Below, in pieces: positions 7,620 to 16,546 of a DNA stretch of 64,000 nucleotides. The DNA comes from Streptomyces sp. B93 (GTDB taxonomy: Bacteria; Actinomycetota; Actinomycetes; Streptomycetales; Streptomycetaceae): positions 1 through 64,000 of the forward strand of contig NZ_JAGPXL010000013.1 of assembly GCF_018070565.1 (NCBI RefSeq), written 5' to 3'. Positions within the stretch are counted from its first letter, which is position 1. Every line of letters begins with the position of its first letter. The notes under the pieces are model-generated. The model searched no databases. It saw nothing but the letters and a program-made list of their open reading frames with translations, and was not told where the DNA came from. The position numbers were made by a program, and so were the translations under genes.

Positions 7620-10600
7620 GTGGCCCACGGCAAAAACGGCCCCCAGCCGGTGAACGTGCCCATCGCCGTCATCGGGATGGGCTGCCGCCTTCCCGGCGAC
7701 GTGGACTCCCCGGCCGCACTGTGGCGTCTGCTGGTGGAGGGGCGCGACGCGGTCGGCCCTCCCCCGGCCGGGCGGGAGACGGCCGTTGGCGAGGCGGGCT
7801 CCGCCTCCGGGGGGCCTCCGGCGCCGCTGAAGGGCGGCTATCTGGCGGACGTCTCCCGCTTCGACGCGGACTTCTTCGGAGTCTCCGGGCGTGAGGCCGA
7901 CGTCCTCGATCCCCAGCACCGGCTGCTGCTGGAGGTCGTATGGGAGGCGCTGGAGCACGCGGGGCTGCCGCCGGGACGGCTGGCGGGCTCCACGACCGGG
8001 GTCTACACCGGGCTGAGCTACACCGACTACATGGACCAGCTCGCCGGCCGTCCCGGGGAGCTGGAGGGGTCGATCCTGACCAACGGCCACTGTGTCGCCG
8101 TAGGGCGGATCTCCTACCTGCTGGGCCTGCACGGCCCGAGCATCGCGCTGGACACGGCGTGCTCGTCGTCGCTGGTCGCCTTCCACCTGGCCTGTGAGGC
8201 GCTGGGCCGCCAGGAGTGCGACCTGGCGCTCGCGGCCGGGGTCACGCTCATGCTCGCCCCGCGCATCACCCGGTCCTTCGCCCGGATGGGCATGCTCTCC
8301 CCCACCGGGTGCTGCCACACCTTCGACGCCGCGGCGGACGGTTTCGTGCGCGGTGAGGGGTGCGGGGCCGTCGCCCTGAAGCGTCTGCCGGACGCCCGCA
8401 GGGACGGGGACCGCATCCTCGCCGTCGTCCGCGGGAGTGCGGTCAACCAGGACGGCCGCTCCGACGGTCTGGCCGCCCCGTCCGCCGCCGCCCAGCAGGC
8501 CCTCTACCGCACCGCGCTGAAGCGGGCCGGTGTCGACCCGGCGCGGATCTCGCTGGTCGAGGCGCACGGCACGGGCACCCCGGTGGGCGACCCGGTGGAG
8601 TTCGCCTCGCTGGCCGCCGTGTACGGCACCGGTCTTTCGCCCTGTGCGCTGGGCTCGGTCAAGACGAACCTGGGCCATCTGGAGCCGGCGGCCGGGATCA
8701 CCGGGCTGATCAAGGCCGTGCTGTGTGTGCAGCACGGCAGCATCCCGCCCAACTTGCACTTCTCCTCGTTCAATCCGGCCATCACCGCGGCGGACAGCCG
8801 CCTGTTCGTGCCGGTGCGGAACACGCCGTGGCCCGAGAAGGAGCCGGTGCGGTACGCCGCGGTGTCCTCGTTCGGTTTCTCCGGCACCAACGCGCACGTG
8901 ATCCTCCAGGAGCCGCCGCGCACCGCCCGCCGCGGTGCCGTGCCCGCGCCTCGCCGGCCGCGGACCGCGCCGCCCGAGGTGATCCTGCTGGGCGCCGGGT
9001 CGCACCGGGTGCTGCCGGAGGCTGCCAGAAGGCTGGCCGACTGGCTGGAGGGGGACGGCAGCAAGGTCGCGCTGCGGGACGTCGCGCACACGCTGGCGCT
9101 GCGCCGCGGTCCGGGGAGGGGGCGGCTGGCGGTCGTGGCCCGGTCCCGGGCGGAGACGGCGGAGGCGCTGCGGCTGTTCGCCGACGGGCTGCCCGCGGCG
9201 GGTGTGGTGTCCCGGGCGGCCGATGTCACCGCCCCGCGTCAGCCCGTGTGGGTGTTCTCCGGGCAGGGCTCGCAGTGGCCGGGCATGGGCCGTGAACTGC
9301 TGGCCCGGGACCGGGCGTTCGCCAAGGCGCTGACCGAGGCGGACGCCCTGATCCGCAGCGAGGCGGGCTTTTGCGTGCTGGATGTGGTGCGCACCGGGAT
9401 GCCGGTGGCCGGGTGCGGGCGGATCCAGCCGGTGCTCTTCGCGCTCCAGGTGGCGCTGGCGGCGGCGTGGCAGGCGCACGGGGTGCGGCCCGCGGCGGTC
9501 ATCGGGCATTCCATGGGTGAGGTGGCGGCGGCGGTGGTGGCTGGGGCGCTGAGTCTGGCCGACGGGGTGCGGGTGATCTGCCGGCGTTCGGCGCTGCTGG
9601 AGCGGGTCGCGGGCCGGGGTGCGATGGCCAGTGTCGGTCTGGGCCGCCAGGCGGTGCAGGCGGCGCTGGCCGAGGCCGGTGCGGACGGGGTGTCGGTGGC
9701 GGTGCTGGCATCCCCGGGGACCACGGTGGTCTCGGGGGACGCCGACCAGGTCGCCGACCTGGTGGCGCGGTGGGAGGAGGGCGGGGTGGCGGCGGTGCCG
9801 ATCGCGGTGGACGTCGCCTCGCACAGTGCGCATGTCGACCCGTTGCTGGGTGAGCTGCGGCAGTCGCTGGCGGGGCTCGCGCCCCGGGCGCCGCAGGTCC
9901 CGTTCTACTCCACGGTGAGCGAGGACCCCCGCAACAGTCCGCTGCTGGATGCCGCGTACTGGTGTGACAACCTGCGCCGGCCGGTGCGTTTCCACACCGC
10001 GGTGGCCGCGGCCGCCGCGGACCGGCATGAGCTCTACACCGAGATCTCGCCGCACCCGGTGGTCGGCCGGTCCCTGGCGGACAGTCTGGCCGAGACGGTC
10101 CCCGACGCGGTCGTGCTGCCCACGCTGCGGCGCGGTCAGGACGAGGTGGCCACCTTCCGTACGCAGCTCGCCGCCCTGCACTGCCATGGCGGCACCGTGG
10201 ACTGGACACCGGTCTGCGGTGAGGGGGTGCTGGCGGACGTGCCGACCCTCACCTACGACCGCACCCGGCACTGGGCCGTGGGCCCGCCGGCCGACGCCGC
10301 CGGGCAGCAGGAGACGGCCGGGGCCAGGCAGGCCGCTTCGTCCTCGCCGGGTGAGGGGGCGGCGCTGCCGGGTCTGCGCACCGAGGTGCCGGGTGATCCG
10401 GTGCGGCACTGCTGGCACGCCACCGCGCCCGTGCGGCACCTGCCCTGGCTGGACGACCACCGGGTGCACGGCGCCCCGGTCCTTCCGGGGGCGGGTTTCT
10501 GCGCGGTGCTGCACACCGCGGCCCTCGGCGCGCTCGGCGCTACGGCCACCGAGGTGGACCTCGTCGACGTCTCCTTCCACGATCTGCTGCGGCTGGACGG

Positions 10601-13600
10601 CGAGGTGGACGTGAGTACCACCGTCACCCTCACCGGCGGCGACCAGGCGGCCTGTGAGATCCATGCGCGGGCCCAGGACGGTACGTGGCAGCTGTACGGC
10701 TCGGCCGTCGCGCGGCGCGCGCTGCCCTCGGGGCGGGAGCGGGCCGCGTCCGTGGCCGACCTGCACCGCAAGCATCCCGTCGCCCTGGAGCCCGCCCGGC
10801 TCTACGCCGGTCTGCGGGGCTGCGGCCTGGAGCACGGGCCGGCGTTCACCGGTATCACCGCGCTGCGCACCACCAGCCAGCGCAACAGCTTCTGGGCCGA
10901 CATCCACCTGCCGGAGGCGGCGCGCACGCCCGGCGCCGCGCTGAGCGTGCATCCGGTGCTGGTCGATCTGTGTCTGCAACTGCTGGTCGCGGGGGCGGGT
11001 TCGCAGAGCGCGCCCGCGCCGATCCTGCCGGTCGGGGTCGGTGCCGTGCGGGTCCTGGGCGATGTGGAGCAGGCCGTGCACGCGCATGCGCTGGTCACCG
11101 AGGCGGGTGAGACGACGCTGGCGGGCAGTGTGCGGGCGCTGGACGCGCGGGGCCGTCTGGTCCTCGCCCTGGACGACGTGCGCTTCCTGCGTGGCGCGGG
11201 CGCCGAGGACCGGACGGTGGACCGGTGGTTCCTGGAGCTGGGCTGGCACCGCGCCCGGCGGCCCCGGACCGCCCCGGCGGCGGCCGGGAACTGGCTGGTG
11301 CTCGGCGAGGGCGACGGCCGGGCCGAGGCCCTGGCGGACGTTCTGCGCGCCTCCGGAGCACGGGCCGAGGCGCGGAACGTGCCGCTGGACTCGGGTGATC
11401 TGGCGTCCCTGGCCCAGACGTTCGGCCACTACCTGGCCGGCGGGGAGGGTTCCTGGCGTGCGGTCGTCCTGCTGTGCGGGGCGGCGGGGGACGGTGATCC
11501 CACCGAGGGCGCGCAGCAGCGTGCGCGGCGGTTGCTGGCGCTGGCGCAGGCCGCTGATGAGGAGCGCGGCACGTGGCGTCTGTACACGGTCACCGGGCGG
11601 GCGTTCGCGGTGGACGGGCAGGAGAGCGGGCGGCCCGCGCTGGGGGCGGTGCGCGGGGTGACGCGGGTGGTGGCGGTGGAGCGGCCCGGGCTGCGGCCCA
11701 CCCTGGTCGACGGGGAACTGGATGAGGACGGGCTGCGGGCGCTGGCGGAGGAGTTGCTGGCAAACGCGCCGGAGGACGAGGTGGCGCTGCGGGGCGGGAC
11801 GCGTTTTGTGGCGCGTTTGGACCGTGCTCCCCTCACCGCGGCCGAGACGCAGTCGCGTGCGACGCGGACGGTGCGGTTCGGAAGGGACGGGGTGCGGCTG
11901 CGGGCGGGGCGGCTGGGTGATCTGGACAGTCTGGAGCCGGTGGTGGCCGAGCGGCGCGGGCCCGGCCCGGGTGAGGTGGAGGTGCGGGTCAGGGCGGCCG
12001 GGGTCAACTTCCGTGATGTGCTGACCTCGTTGGGGATGCTCGGTTCCGATCCGCAGGCCGGGGGGCGTATCGGGTTCGAGTGCGCGGGCGTCGTCAGTGC
12101 GGTGGGGGCGGGGGTGTCCCATGTGCGGCCGGGGGACGCGGTCCTGGCCGTCGCGCTGGAGGGCGGTGCGTTCGGCTCGTTCGTGACCGTGCCGGGTACG
12201 GCGGTGGCCGCGCTGCCGCCTAAGGTGACGCCGGTGGCCGCCGCGGGGCTGCCCACGGCGTATCTGACCGCCTGGTACGCGCTGCGGCATGTGGCGCGGC
12301 TGGAGGCGGGTGAGCGGGTGCTGATCCACTCGGCCACGGGGGGCACCGGGCGGGCCGCGATCGCGGTGGCGCGGCTGCTGGGTGCGGAGGTGCTGGCCAC
12401 GGCCGGTTCCGAGGACAAGCGGCATCAGCTGCGCGCGATGGGCATCCGGTGCGTGATGGACTCGCGGACGCTGGACTTCGCCGAGCAGGTGCGGCTGGCC
12501 ACCGACGGGGAGGGGGTGGATGTCGTACTGAACTCGCTCAGTGGTCCCGCGGTGCGGGCCGGGCTTGAGTGTCTGCGCCCGTTCGGGCGGTTCGTGGAGC
12601 TGGGGGTGCGCGACATCATGGCCGATGCCGCGTTGAGGCTGGGGCTGCTGCGGCACAACATCAGCTTCAGCACCGTAGATCTCATCGAACTGCAAAACCG
12701 CAGGCCGCAGTTGCTGGCGACGCTGCTGCGTGAGGTCATGGACCATGTCGCGGCCGGGCGGCTGAAGCCGCTGCTGTGTACGGAGTACCCGTGGGAGCGG
12801 GCGGTGGAGGCGTTCCGGCTCATGGCGCGTGCCGGTCACACGGGCAAGATCGTGCTGACGGTGCCCGAGGAGGGCGAGACGACGGCGGTGGTGCCCGGCG
12901 GGCTGCCGGTGGTGCGCGAGGACGGCGCCTACATCGTCACCGGGGGGCTGGGCGGGCTGGGGCTGGCGACCGCGCGGTGGCTGGCCGGGCAGGGGGCCGC
13001 CCGGATCGTGCTGAACGGGCGCAGGCCTCCGTCGCTGGAGGCGGCCCGGGAGATCGGTGACCTGGCGGCCGAGACCACGGTGGTGCTCGGGGACATCTCC
13101 CAGCGGGGCACCGCCGAGCGGCTGGTGGGCGCGGCGACGGAGGGCGGTGTGCGGCTGCGGGGGGTGGTGCACTGTGCGATGGTCCTCGACGACGCGGCGC
13201 TGGCCGGGGTCACCGACCGTCAGCTGCGGCGGGTGTGGGCGCCGAAGGTGGGCGGTGCGTGGAATCTGCACCGGGCCACGGACGGTCAGGAGCTGGACTG
13301 GTTCGTCCTGTACTCGTCCATGAGTGCGCTGCTGGGCAATGCCGGGCAGGGGACGTACGCGGCGGCCAACGCGTGGCTCGACGCGTTCGCGGCCTGGCGT
13401 TCCCGCAACGGGTTGCCGACGCTGGCGGTGGGGTGGGGGCCGTGGGGGGAGACGGGGCGGGCCACGGACTTCGCCGAGCGCGGCTACGAGACCATTCCCA
13501 CGGGTGAGGGGCTCAAGGCGCTGCACTGTCTGGTGGCGCACCGGCGGGTACGGACGGCGGTCATTCCCGGGCCGCCTGAGACGTGGATTCCGGGGGCGGC

Positions 13601-13997
13601 GGCCGCATCCAGTCTCTTCGCCCTGCTGGCGCCGGACGGTGCCGGGCAGGAGAAGGAGCAGGAGGAGCGGGTGGCGGCCGGTGGGGGTGCGGACATCCGG
13701 GCGCGGATCGAGGCGATGCCCGCGGGGATGCCCCGGCAGCGGGCGCTGGAGGACTATCTGACCGGTCACATCCGGGCGATCCTGCGCACCGGTGGGGCCG
13801 CGCTCGACCCGCAGACTCCGTTGAAGTCGCTGGGGTTTGACTCCCTGCTCGCCACGGAGCTGCGGATCCGTCTGGACACCGACCTGGCGGTGCGGCTGGC
13901 GAGCAACTTCGTCTGGCAGCATCCGACGATCGCCTCGCTGGCGTCCGCGCTGGCGGCGCACATGGGGCTGGCGGAGGAGGAATCGCCGGGGCGGTGA
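7620..13997 (+). CDS. fully reducing type I polyketide synthase, KS-AT-DH-ER-KR-ACP
   Basis: 2125 residues from GTG 7620 (AAGGAG 6 nt upstream). Domains: KS with C181, H316 (HGTGT) and H353; AT with S631 in GHSMGE and VASH at 732-735; DH with H947 (H-x3-G-x4-P) and D1116; ER with nucleotide loop HSATGGTG at about 1570; KR with TGGLGGLG at 1774 and S1900, Y1913, N1917; ACP with S2075 (GFDSL). No thioesterase, methyltransferase or docking tail. Domain order and length are those of mycocerosic acid synthase-type iterative synthases, and the VASH motif leans to methylmalonyl-CoA, though that call is weak. All catalytic residues are present, so a saturated chain is expected. Release must be in trans. 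Confidence 0.95.
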   Translation: MAHGKNGPQPVNVPIAVIGMGCRLPGDVDSPAALWRLLVEGRDAVGPPPAGRETAVGEAGSASGGPPAPLKGGYLADVSRFDADFFGVSGREADVLDPQHRLLLEVVWEALEHAGLPPGRLAGSTTGVYTGLSYTDYMDQLAGRPGELEGSILTNGHCVAVGRISYLLGLHGPSIALDTACSSSLVAFHLACEALGRQECDLALAAGVTLMLAPRITRSFARMGMLSPTGCCHTFDAAADGFVRGEGCGAVALKRLPDARRDGDRILAVVRGSAVNQDGRSDGLAAPSAAAQQALYRTALKRAGVDPARISLVEAHGTGTPVGDPVEFASLAAVYGTGLSPCALGSVKTNLGHLEPAAGITGLIKAVLCVQHGSIPPNLHFSSFNPAITAADSRLFVPVRNTPWPEKEPVRYAAVSSFGFSGTNAHVILQEPPRTARRGAVPAPRRPRTAPPEVILLGAGSHRVLPEAARRLADWLEGDGSKVALRDVAHTLALRRGPGRGRLAVVARSRAETAEALRLFADGLPAAGVVSRAADVTAPRQPVWVFSGQGSQWPGMGRELLARDRAFAKALTEADALIRSEAGFCVLDVVRTGMPVAGCGRIQPVLFALQVALAAAWQAHGVRPAAVIGHSMGEVAAAVVAGALSLADGVRVICRRSALLERVAGRGAMASVGLGRQAVQAALAEAGADGVSVAVLASPGTTVVSGDADQVADLVARWEEGGVAAVPIAVDVASHSAHVDPLLGELRQSLAGLAPRAPQVPFYSTVSEDPRNSPLLDAAYWCDNLRRPVRFHTAVAAAAADRHELYTEISPHPVVGRSLADSLAETVPDAVVLPTLRRGQDEVATFRTQLAALHCHGGTVDWTPVCGEGVLADVPTLTYDRTRHWAVGPPADAAGQQETAGARQAASSSPGEGAALPGLRTEVPGDPVRHCWHATAPVRHLPWLDDHRVHGAPVLPGAGFCAVLHTAALGALGATATEVDLVDVSFHDLLRLDGEVDVSTTVTLTGGDQAACEIHARAQDGTWQLYGSAVARRALPSGRERAASVADLHRKHPVALEPARLYAGLRGCGLEHGPAFTGITALRTTSQRNSFWADIHLPEAARTPGAALSVHPVLVDLCLQLLVAGAGSQSAPAPILPVGVGAVRVLGDVEQAVHAHALVTEAGETTLAGSVRALDARGRLVLALDDVRFLRGAGAEDRTVDRWFLELGWHRARRPRTAPAAAGNWLVLGEGDGRAEALADVLRASGARAEARNVPLDSGDLASLAQTFGHYLAGGEGSWRAVVLLCGAAGDGDPTEGAQQRARRLLALAQAADEERGTWRLYTVTGRAFAVDGQESGRPALGAVRGVTRVVAVERPGLRPTLVDGELDEDGLRALAEELLANAPEDEVALRGGTRFVARLDRAPLTAAETQSRATRTVRFGRDGVRLRAGRLGDLDSLEPVVAERRGPGPGEVEVRVRAAGVNFRDVLTSLGMLGSDPQAGGRIGFECAGVVSAVGAGVSHVRPGDAVLAVALEGGAFGSFVTVPGTAVAALPPKVTPVAAAGLPTAYLTAWYALRHVARLEAGERVLIHSATGGTGRAAIAVARLLGAEVLATAGSEDKRHQLRAMGIRCVMDSRTLDFAEQVRLATDGEGVDVVLNSLSGPAVRAGLECLRPFGRFVELGVRDIMADAALRLGLLRHNISFSTVDLIELQNRRPQLLATLLREVMDHVAAGRLKPLLCTEYPWERAVEAFRLMARAGHTGKIVLTVPEEGETTAVVPGGLPVVREDGAYIVTGGLGGLGLATARWLAGQGAARIVLNGRRPPSLEAAREIGDLAAETTVVLGDISQRGTAERLVGAATEGGVRLRGVVHCAMVLDDAALAGVTDRQLRRVWAPKVGGAWNLHRATDGQELDWFVLYSSMSALLGNAGQGTYAAANAWLDAFAAWRSRNGLPTLAVGWGPWGETGRATDFAERGYETIPTGEGLKALHCLVAHRRVRTAVIPGPPETWIPGAAAASSLFALLAPDGAGQEKEQEERVAAGGGADIRARIEAMPAGMPRQRALEDYLTGHIRAILRTGGAALDPQTPLKSLGFDSLLATELRIRLDTDLAVRLASNFVWQHPTIASLASALAAHMGLAEEESPGR

Positions 13998-14056
13998 GGG
14001 TGCGGAAGCGGTTGTCGCCGGTTTCCCGGTCGTCTTGTCGAAGCGTGGTGGTGGCG

Positions 14057-14078
14057 GGCGGCCGGGGAGCCGGCCGCC
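14057..14078 (+). terminator. hairpin downstream of the PKS
   Basis: A perfect 9-bp stem (GGCGGCCGG / CCGGCCGCC) with a GGAG loop, 60 nt after the PKS stop. No U tract. Confidence 0.5.
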
Positions 14079-14160
14079 GCCCTCCCGCTGAGGTGGTGGC
14101 GCACACGGCGCGCGGCTGCCGGAGCCCCGCCGTGGGGAGGCTCAGTGACCCGCTGTACCA

Positions 14161-14198
14161 GGCCGGGTCCAGGCGGGTCCAGGCGGGTCCAGGCGGGT
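14161..14198. repeat. 10-bp tandem repeat, about four copies
   Basis: The unit AGGCGGGTCC is repeated with a 10-bp period, the outer copies being imperfect. It is non-coding, between the PKS and the SDR gene. Confidence 0.7.
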
Positions 14199-14211
14199 GC
14201 CCTTGGGGCGT

Positions 14212-14363
14212 TCATGGGATGTGGGTGCGGACGTCGGTTGTGGACAGCCATCGCCGGACGTCGTCAATCAGGCTGCGGCTGGCGTGGAAGGCTTCGGCCA
14301 GGCCTTCCTGCGGGCTGGTTCCGGGACGTTGGTGCAGGACGACGCCGAGGACGAGGCGCGCCC
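14212..14363 (-). pseudogene. C-terminal fragment of an unidentified gene
   Basis: On the minus strand a stretch of about 50 codons with natural composition ends at a TGA (14212-14214). It contains LHQRPGTSPQEGLAEAFHAS and DDVRRWLSTTDVRTHIP. Its 5' part is missing: the SDR gene on the other strand begins at 14364. It looks like the tail of a lost gene, perhaps a regulator. Family not recognised. Confidence 0.35.
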
Positions 14364-15371
14364 ATGAAAGTCCTGATCACCGGGGCCACCGGATACCTCG
14401 CCGGACACTGCGTGGCCGAACTCCTGGCCCACGGCTACGGCGTACGCGGCACCGTGCGCGACCTGCGCACCGCCGACGTCGCCCGTCTGCGCGCGCTGGC
14501 CGGGCGGATGGGCGGCGAACTGGAGTTCGTCGAGGCCGACCTGACCGGTGACGCCGGCTGGGCCGAGGCGGCCGAGGGGTGCGGGTACGTCTGGCACGTG
14601 GCATCGCCGTTCCCCACCCGCGTCCCGCGCGACGAGGACGAGGTGATCCGCCCCGCGGTCGACGGCACCCTGCGGGTGCTGCGGGCCGCCCGGGCCAGCA
14701 CCACCGTCCGCCGCGTGGTGCTGACCTCGTCGGGGGCCGCCGTGCACCACGGGCACGACGACGGCCGCGTCTTCACCGAGACCGACTGGAGCGACCTGAG
14801 CACGGCAGGCCCGTACGCCAGGAGCAAGACGCTGGCCGAGAAGGCGGCGTGGGACTTCGCCCGCGAGACCGAGCTGGAGCTGGTCGTCCTCAATCCGAGC
14901 ACCGTGCTCGGGCCGCTGCTCAACGCCGACGTCAACACCTCGGTGGAGCTGATCCGGCGGATCATGCGGGGCACGCTGCCGCTCCTGCCGAAGATCGGCT
15001 GGGACATCGTGGACGTGCGGGACCTGGCCCGTCTGCACCGGCTCGCCATGGAGACGCCCTCCGCGGCGGGCAACCGGTACATCGCCGCCGGGCAGTTCAT
15101 GTGGGCCCGCGAGATGGCGCAGGTGCTGGCCGGCCGCTACCGGCCGCGCGGCTACCGGATCGCCACGGGCACGATGCCGTACTGGCTGATGTGGGCCGTC
15201 TCCCGCGTCGACCCGAGCAGCCGCCTGGCACTCACCTTCTGGGGGCGCATGGACCGCAGCAGCGCGGCCAAGGCGCAGAAGGAACTGGGCTGGACCTCCC
15301 GGCCACCGTCCGACGCCGTCCTCGACACCGCCGCCAGCATGATCGAGCAGGGGGTGGTCCCCCGGCGGTGA
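14364..15371 (+). CDS. extended SDR (NAD-dependent epimerase/dehydratase, dihydroflavonol reductase-like)
   Basis: 335 residues from ATG 14364. Residues 1-12 carry the dinucleotide-binding loop ITGATGYLAG, then the extended-SDR pattern HVASPF (about 80), the serine strand VVLTSSG (about 120) and the catalytic Y-x3-K in YARSK (about 150). This is a complete Rossmann-fold reductase of the group that reduces ketones or aldehydes with NAD(P)H. It lies 366 bp after the PKS on the same strand and is the best candidate for reductive tailoring or release of that product (inference). Substrate unknown. The upstream gap holds a hairpin and repeats, so it may have its own promoter. Confidence 0.85.
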   Translation: MKVLITGATGYLAGHCVAELLAHGYGVRGTVRDLRTADVARLRALAGRMGGELEFVEADLTGDAGWAEAAEGCGYVWHVASPFPTRVPRDEDEVIRPAVDGTLRVLRAARASTTVRRVVLTSSGAAVHHGHDDGRVFTETDWSDLSTAGPYARSKTLAEKAAWDFARETELELVVLNPSTVLGPLLNADVNTSVELIRRIMRGTLPLLPKIGWDIVDVRDLARLHRLAMETPSAAGNRYIAAGQFMWAREMAQVLAGRYRPRGYRIATGTMPYWLMWAVSRVDPSSRLALTFWGRMDRSSAAKAQKELGWTSRPPSDAVLDTAASMIEQGVVPRR

Positions 15372-15785
15372 CCTCACCGGCAAGCCGGACAGCCTCGAGA
15401 TCAAGTAGCCGCCGCCGCCACCAGGGGCGGGGCATCACGCGAACTCGGGCCCAGGGCAGTTCACCTTCGCCGGCGGCTCGCCGGAACCGCTCCCGGACGC
15501 GGGAGCAGCCGTCGTCGCGCCAGGCGGCGAGCAGGTCACGGACGCCGCGCCCGGGGCCGCTGACGGCCAAGGCGCCCTGGACCACTCGCACATCCGTGCG
15601 GGGCAGGCCGGGCGGGTGGTGGCTGGGACGGCGTCAGCCAGGATCACGGTGGCGACCAGGACGACGGCGCCCGGCCGACCGGGATTCACCGGACGGGCGA
15701 GTCCGACGGCTTCCTGCTCGGGTACGCCGTACCGGCGGGGGGGCTGGTCACCGCCCGCCGCGCCCATCTGCGCAGCTCACGCTGA
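15372..15785 (+). pseudogene. possible remnant of an exported or wall-associated protein
   Basis: Plus-strand reading gives protein-like sequence in one frame (for example GGSPEPLPDAGAAVVAPGG), but a shift is needed at about 15658 to reach a second stretch (RTGESDGFLLGYAVPAGGLV) that ends at 15783. There is no start codon with a ribosome site. This is best explained as a frameshifted relic; the alternative is plain non-coding DNA. Confidence 0.3.
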
Positions 15786-15821
15786 GAATACCCACGCGTA
15801 GCGCCAGTCGGGACGGTGGGT

Positions 15822-16196
15822 TCAGGTGGGGTTCAGCGGGGTGATGCCGGTTCCGGCGTACGACTCCGGCTCGAGGGAGAGCACCGTGAGGGGATCGCCC
15901 TGTCTGGTCGCCTGCCAGGCGATCGCCGCAGCGTGGGCCACCGGCCACTTCACGCTCGGCCAGCTCATCGCCTCCACGGCGTGGGCCGTGCTGAACGGCA
16001 CGTTCTCCGCGAACCGCAGGGATGCGGCGTGCTTGCCCGCACCCGCCAGCTGACGCTCGGCAGCGAGGACGGACAGCGACGGGATCAGGACGCGGCCGGT
16101 GCCACGGGAGGCTTCGATGTACAGGCCGGTGAAGAACGGATCCGCCCGGTACAGGGCGGCGAGCGTGGTGTGGTCCAGTACGGCCGTCACGTTCAT
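15822..16196 (-). CDS. probable toxin of a type II pair, PIN-like
   Basis: 124 residues. The N-terminal AVLDHTTLAAL, with an aspartate after a hydrophobic strand, and the helix PSLSVLAAERQ with a conserved-looking glutamate resemble the PIN ribonuclease fold. The C-terminal aspartates expected for a classical PIN active site are not obvious, so activity is uncertain. Its ATG overlaps the stop of the antitoxin gene by 4 nt (ATGA), the standard coupled arrangement with antitoxin first. Predicted role: growth-inhibiting RNase held inactive by the upstream protein (inference from context). Confidence 0.6.
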   Translation of the reverse strand: MNVTAVLDHTTLAALYRADPFFTGLYIEASRGTGRVLIPSLSVLAAERQLAGAGKHAASLRFAENVPFSTAHAVEAMSWPSVKWPVAHAAAIAWQATRQGDPLTVLSLEPESYAGTGITPLNPT

Positions 16197-16447
16197 GCGA
16201 CGGCGCCGCCCTGGTGGGCGCGGATCTTCGCCCAGGCGTCCTGGCCGGCCTGCTCGACCTGCTCGGTGTACTCGATGCCGAGTTCCTGGGCGGCCTCCCG
16301 CGCGCGCTGCTGCCGCTCGGCGGCCGTCAGCTCCCGGGCAGCGAGGTCCTCCAGCAGCTCCGTGATGGTGGTGCCGCGCTCCTCGGCGAGGACGCGCAGC
16401 CGGTCACGCACCTTCTCGCTGGTCTTGATGCTCGTCGGCTTGCTCAT
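16193..16447 (-). CDS. ribbon-helix-helix antitoxin
   Basis: 84 residues from ATG 16447. The N-terminus TSIKTSEKVRDRLRVLAEE followed by GTTITELLEDLAAREL is a ribbon-helix-helix (CopG/VapB-like) DNA-binding fold. The C-terminal half is charged and helical, as expected for the toxin-wrapping tail. A longer in-frame extension to 16693 is rejected because it crosses the operator and the IS element. A perfect palindrome lies 8 bp upstream of the start, the usual autoregulatory site. It is coupled by a 4-nt overlap to the toxin gene. Confidence 0.75.
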   Translation of the reverse strand: MSKPTSIKTSEKVRDRLRVLAEERGTTITELLEDLAARELTAAERQQRAREAAQELGIEYTEQVEQAGQDAWAKIRAHQGGAVA

Positions 16448-16455
16448 ACCGCTGA

Positions 16456-16472
16456 TTCTACCGCCGGTAGAA
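16456..16472. promoter_or_regulatory. palindromic operator of the toxin-antitoxin pair
   Basis: TTCTACCGCCGGTAGAA is a perfect palindrome with 8-bp arms around one central base. It ends 8 bp before the antitoxin start codon, where an RHH antitoxin would bind to repress its own operon. Confidence 0.7.
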
Positions 16473-16546
16473 CTTCTCGGGTCGCCGTGCGGCCAATTCG
16501 AGGCCGAGTGCCTCACCTGGCCACCCTTCGCCGTACCGCTTGCACT

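Noticed and set aside
7542..13961. A 2139-residue open frame antisense to the PKS
   Set aside because: It is the mirror of GC-biased codons in the real PKS gene: low-complexity Arg/Gly/Pro/Gln product, no ribosome site and no family resemblance.
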